NCBI GenBank assembly: GCA_938034715.1 | Contig: CALHMM010000038.1 | Span: 1-8,468 of the forward strand | Length of the DNA stretch: 8,468 nucleotides | Direction of reading: 5' to 3' | Source: Minisyncoccota bacterium | GTDB taxonomy: Bacteria > Patescibacteriota > Minisyncoccia > Moranbacterales > GCA-2747515 | Shown: piece after piece, positions 6,279-8,468 of the stretch | Numbering within the stretch: the first letter of the stretch is position 1 | How the letters are laid out: each line of letters starts with the position of its first letter | Position numbers and translations under genes: made by a program | The notes under the pieces: model-generated | Database searches by the model: none | Seen by the model: only the letters and a program-made list of their open reading frames with translations | What the model was told of the DNA's origin: nothing

Positions 6279-7277
6279 ATGAAAAAAGATCACGTATCAA
6301 AAAGAAAGCAGCGCATTCAGAAAAGGTCAAGCTCTTCCAGAGAGAAGTCAGATGATCATGTTTTTCAGGTGCGTACACTTTTGAGAATATTATTTTACAT
6401 TTGTTTTTTCGCTTTTATTTTTAGTGTTTTGTATAGTTTGTTTTTTTCTCCGTTTCTTAAAGTCGGCGAATATGAGATCGTGGGATCTGAGCGCGTTTCT
6501 GAACAAAGAGTTCGCTCATTGATTTCTGACGAATTATCTGGATCGAATAGCTTTGGTATATCAAATACAAATTTATTGCTGATGTCTATTGAGGATTTGG
6601 AGCGAAAAATTTTATCGAGTATTGTGGAATTGGAAAGTGTAGAGATTGAGAGGGTTTTCCCATCAATGCTACACGTTCAACTGAAGGAATATGATACTAT
6701 TATGATTGTTTGTGGTCGTGTATTGACTACAGAATTAGAAAGCGGTCAAGATAGTCAGCGGACGAGAGATGTTTGTATGAGTGTTGATGAGGAGGGTCTT
6801 CGAGGACAAGAAGAAGAACTCTCTTCCGAGAGGTTACTTGCTAATCCTACTTTGATTGTAGAAGTTGATGGCTTATTGCCACTTTCTGTAGGGGATGCAG
6901 TTTTTACTCCCGAGGTGCGTACGAGGCTTTTTTACATCGTTGAAGAAATGCCGTACCGCCTAAGTTTGCGTGCAGTAGGTACTCCTAAGATAGCTTCACT
7001 GGGCAGCACTCATGTAGAGATTGCTACCGATGAAGATTGGGTTTTACTTATTGATTTGATGCATGAGCCGCGTGTGTCGCTGCGAGTATTGGAGGCATTT
7101 TTTGAGCAGACTCGTGAACTTGATATTCGCAGTACAGTAGAGGAGATCGATATTAGGCTCTTGGATAAAATCTTTTATAAGAAGAAAGAGCAGGAAGATT
7201 CAATCGAGTTAAGTGAGGAGATAGTATCGGAAGATAACGCTGATTCTGGCTTGTCCGATGAAGAAGTCGATGAATAG
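6279..7277 (+). CDS. ftsQ: FtsQ/DivIB-like cell division protein with POTRA domain
   Basis: FtsQ proteins are single-pass membrane proteins that scaffold the divisome at midcell. The 332 residues show a Lys/Arg-rich cytoplasmic tail (1-37), one hydrophobic segment (about 35-56) and then a POTRA domain (about 59-140). The POTRA has the usual opening (FLKVGEYEIVGSERVSEQRV), a NLLLMSIEDLERK helix and the VEIERVFPSMLHVQLKE strand pair. A second extracytoplasmic part follows, with two cysteines (145 and 166) around a polar insert and a CMSVDEEG segment like the family's Val-Asp-x-x-Gly. The last 30 or so residues are an acidic, probably disordered tail. The protein is longer than most FtsQ. Sequence identity in this family is low, so the assignment rests on architecture and on the murA-mreB context. 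It starts 7 bp after holB with no Shine-Dalgarno, suggesting coupled translation. Confidence 0.83.
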   Translation: MKKDHVSKRKQRIQKRSSSSREKSDDHVFQVRTLLRILFYICFFAFIFSVLYSLFFSPFLKVGEYEIVGSERVSEQRVRSLISDELSGSNSFGISNTNLLLMSIEDLERKILSSIVELESVEIERVFPSMLHVQLKEYDTIMIVCGRVLTTELESGQDSQRTRDVCMSVDEEGLRGQEEELSSERLLANPTLIVEVDGLLPLSVGDAVFTPEVRTRLFYIVEEMPYRLSLRAVGTPKIASLGSTHVEIATDEDWVLLIDLMHEPRVSLRVLEAFFEQTRELDIRSTVEEIDIRLLDKIFYKKKEQEDSIELSEEIVSEDNADSGLSDEEVDE

Positions 7278-7311
7278 TCTTAGTGAGTTTTTATTAGTGG
7301 TCTGAGTCTTT

Positions 7312-8468
7312 ATGAAAATTGCAATTGATATTCGTAATGTTGGTAAGAATCGCACAGGGAGCGAAGTAGTTGTTTTGCAATTGGTGAAGCATGTAATTCG
7401 GAAGGACCTTCACAATAAGTATTATCTTCTTACAGACACTCATGATAGAAATGTTCTAGAGTATATAAGTCACGTTTTTGATCTAAATACCAATAAACAC
7501 GTACAGGTGGTTAGTTTGTTTAGCCCGCATCGTGTTTTTTGGCTATTGTTTGGTGTGTCGATGTTTCTACGGAAGACAAAAATCGATGTTTTTCATACAG
7601 AGTATATTGTCCCATTTTTTATTCCATCTCATATCATGGTGCTTACACATATACATGATGTTTCCTTTGCAGATCCAATTATTCGACCGATGATTAATCG
7701 GAAGGATTTGTTTATATTGGACTTACTTATTCCTCGTAGCTTAGCAAGAGCAGATCGTGTCATCGCTGTTAGTTTGTATACACAGGATCAGTTGAAGCGA
7801 TTTTATCGTTTAAGTGAATCGAAAGTTTCTATGATTTACAATGCATTAGGATATGATATTCATCAAAAAACGGAGTGTAAAGATGCAATAGCTAAAGTTC
7901 GCTTAAAATATAAACTTCCAGAGAAATATATTTTTGCTATTGGCACAATGCAGCCGAGGAAGAATATTCCTTTTTTGATCGAATCTTTTGCCCGTATAGC
8001 CACAAGGATACCAGACGTTGACCTTGTTTTAAGCGGTCTTCGTGGATATAATTTTGATACAGTAATTGAAGCAACTTTGAGACGATACCCTGAAATTTCT
8101 GGAAGAGTTCATTTTACTGGGTATATTGACTCTCACGATCTCCACAGTGTATATAGGGGAGCTCTCAGTAGCGCACATCCTTCTCTATATGAAGGCTTTG
8201 GATTGCCACTATTAGAGTCATTTTGGGCTGATGTGCCTGTCGTTGCGAGTGAGATACCTGCATATAAGGAGATTTCCCGTAAAGCAGCGCTATTTTTCAA
8301 TCCACATGAAATTGACCACTGTGGTGAGGTCTTATATACTGTATGTACAGATAAATCAGTACGCAAAGAGCTTTTAAAGCAGGCAGAGCAGGAGCGTAAG
8401 AGATTTAGTTGGGACGCATCAGCAGATTCTTTTATGCGATTGTATACGCTAAATTCTGATGATAGATG
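7312..8468 (+). CDS. Glycosyltransferase, GT4 family, MtfB-like (3' end beyond window)
   Basis: The frame is open from ATG 7312 to the window edge, giving 385 complete codons without a stop. Since both catalytic domains are present, the true end is probably close. The N-terminus MKIAIDIRNV...RTGSEV resembles the first glycosyltransferase in the window, and LTHIHDVSFAD (111-121) keeps the His-Asp typical of MtfB-like enzymes. The donor domain has AIGTMQPRKN (209-218; Arg216, Lys217), and SLYEGFGLPLLES (291-303) carries E-x7-E at Glu294 and Glu302. An RFSWDASA segment near the end matches the family's C-terminal Phe-Ser-Trp helix. The two MtfB-like enzymes are similar in plan but clearly diverged, so this is an old paralogue pair rather than a recent duplication. 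It lies 34 bp after the ftsQ-like gene without a visible ribosome binding site. Substrates are unknown. Confidence 0.9.
   Translation, partial: MKIAIDIRNVGKNRTGSEVVVLQLVKHVIRKDLHNKYYLLTDTHDRNVLEYISHVFDLNTNKHVQVVSLFSPHRVFWLLFGVSMFLRKTKIDVFHTEYIVPFFIPSHIMVLTHIHDVSFADPIIRPMINRKDLFILDLLIPRSLARADRVIAVSLYTQDQLKRFYRLSESKVSMIYNALGYDIHQKTECKDAIAKVRLKYKLPEKYIFAIGTMQPRKNIPFLIESFARIATRIPDVDLVLSGLRGYNFDTVIEATLRRYPEISGRVHFTGYIDSHDLHSVYRGALSSAHPSLYEGFGLPLLESFWADVPVVASEIPAYKEISRKAALFFNPHEIDHCGEVLYTVCTDKSVRKELLKQAEQERKRFSWDASADSFMRLYTLNSDDR

Noticed and set aside
8133..8366. 77-codon minus-strand frame opposite the third glycosyltransferase
   Set aside because: It is antisense to the conserved E-x7-E region of a real gene and its product resembles nothing I recognise.
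1..8468. A novel defence, mobile or CRISPR-like system
   Set aside because: I looked for repeat arrays, transposase or integrase motifs, toxin-antitoxin pairs, nucleases and reverse transcriptases on both strands and saw none. Every long frame belongs to a recognisable envelope, pilin or replication family.
3008..8468. Recent tandem duplication giving rise to the first and third glycosyltransferases
   Set aside because: They share motifs and plan (MKIAID, RTG, RKN, EGFGLP) but most residues differ and there is no nucleotide-level similarity beyond short motifs, so any duplication is old.

Overview
The window reads as a chromosomal housekeeping segment from a bacterium of the candidate phyla radiation, most likely Candidatus Patescibacteria, Paceibacteria/Parcubacteria type. 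This placement is an inference. It rests on the style of the MurA (an Asp-Asn-Leu-Pro-Phe-Phe stretch around the catalytic aspartate), the pseudopilin C-terminus ending in a GPNGxG...YDSDD pattern, the FtsQ-like protein with a Cys pair after its POTRA domain, the AT-rich composition and the near absence of Shine-Dalgarno sequences. No rRNA or other phylogenetic marker is present to prove it. All genes lie on the + strand, no in-frame TGA interrupts any of them, and the standard bacterial code fits.

Layout: (1) 2-334, the C-terminal part of a GspG-like type II secretion/type IV pilus pseudopilin, cut by the window edge. (2) A 174-bp gap with a plausible promoter for murA. (3) 509-1822 murA, first committed step of peptidoglycan synthesis. 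(4) 1911-2927 mreB, the rod-shape actin homologue, without mreC or mreD beside it. (5) 3008-4141 and 4215-5336, two different GT4-fold glycosyltransferases (MtfB-like and WbaZ-like). (6) 5393-6271, a clamp-loader delta-prime (HolB-like) protein with a degenerate P-loop. (7) 6279-7277, an FtsQ/DivIB-like division protein that starts 7 bp after holB. (8) 7312 to the window end, a third GT4-fold glycosyltransferase, still open at the edge.

Taken together, most of the window concerns building and dividing the cell envelope: precursor synthesis (MurA), elongation geometry (MreB), septation (FtsQ) and surface glycan assembly (three glycosyltransferases). One replisome subunit sits in the middle. 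Gaps of 7 to 88 bp on one strand suggest one or a few transcription units, with possible internal promoters before murA and the first glycosyltransferase. I see no mobile element, CRISPR array, RNA gene or defence system, and no gap longer than 174 bp. The least explained features are a 20-bp perfect palindrome and a 9-bp hairpin close together inside the first glycosyltransferase gene, the altered ATP-site residues of the HolB-like protein, and the solitary mreB.
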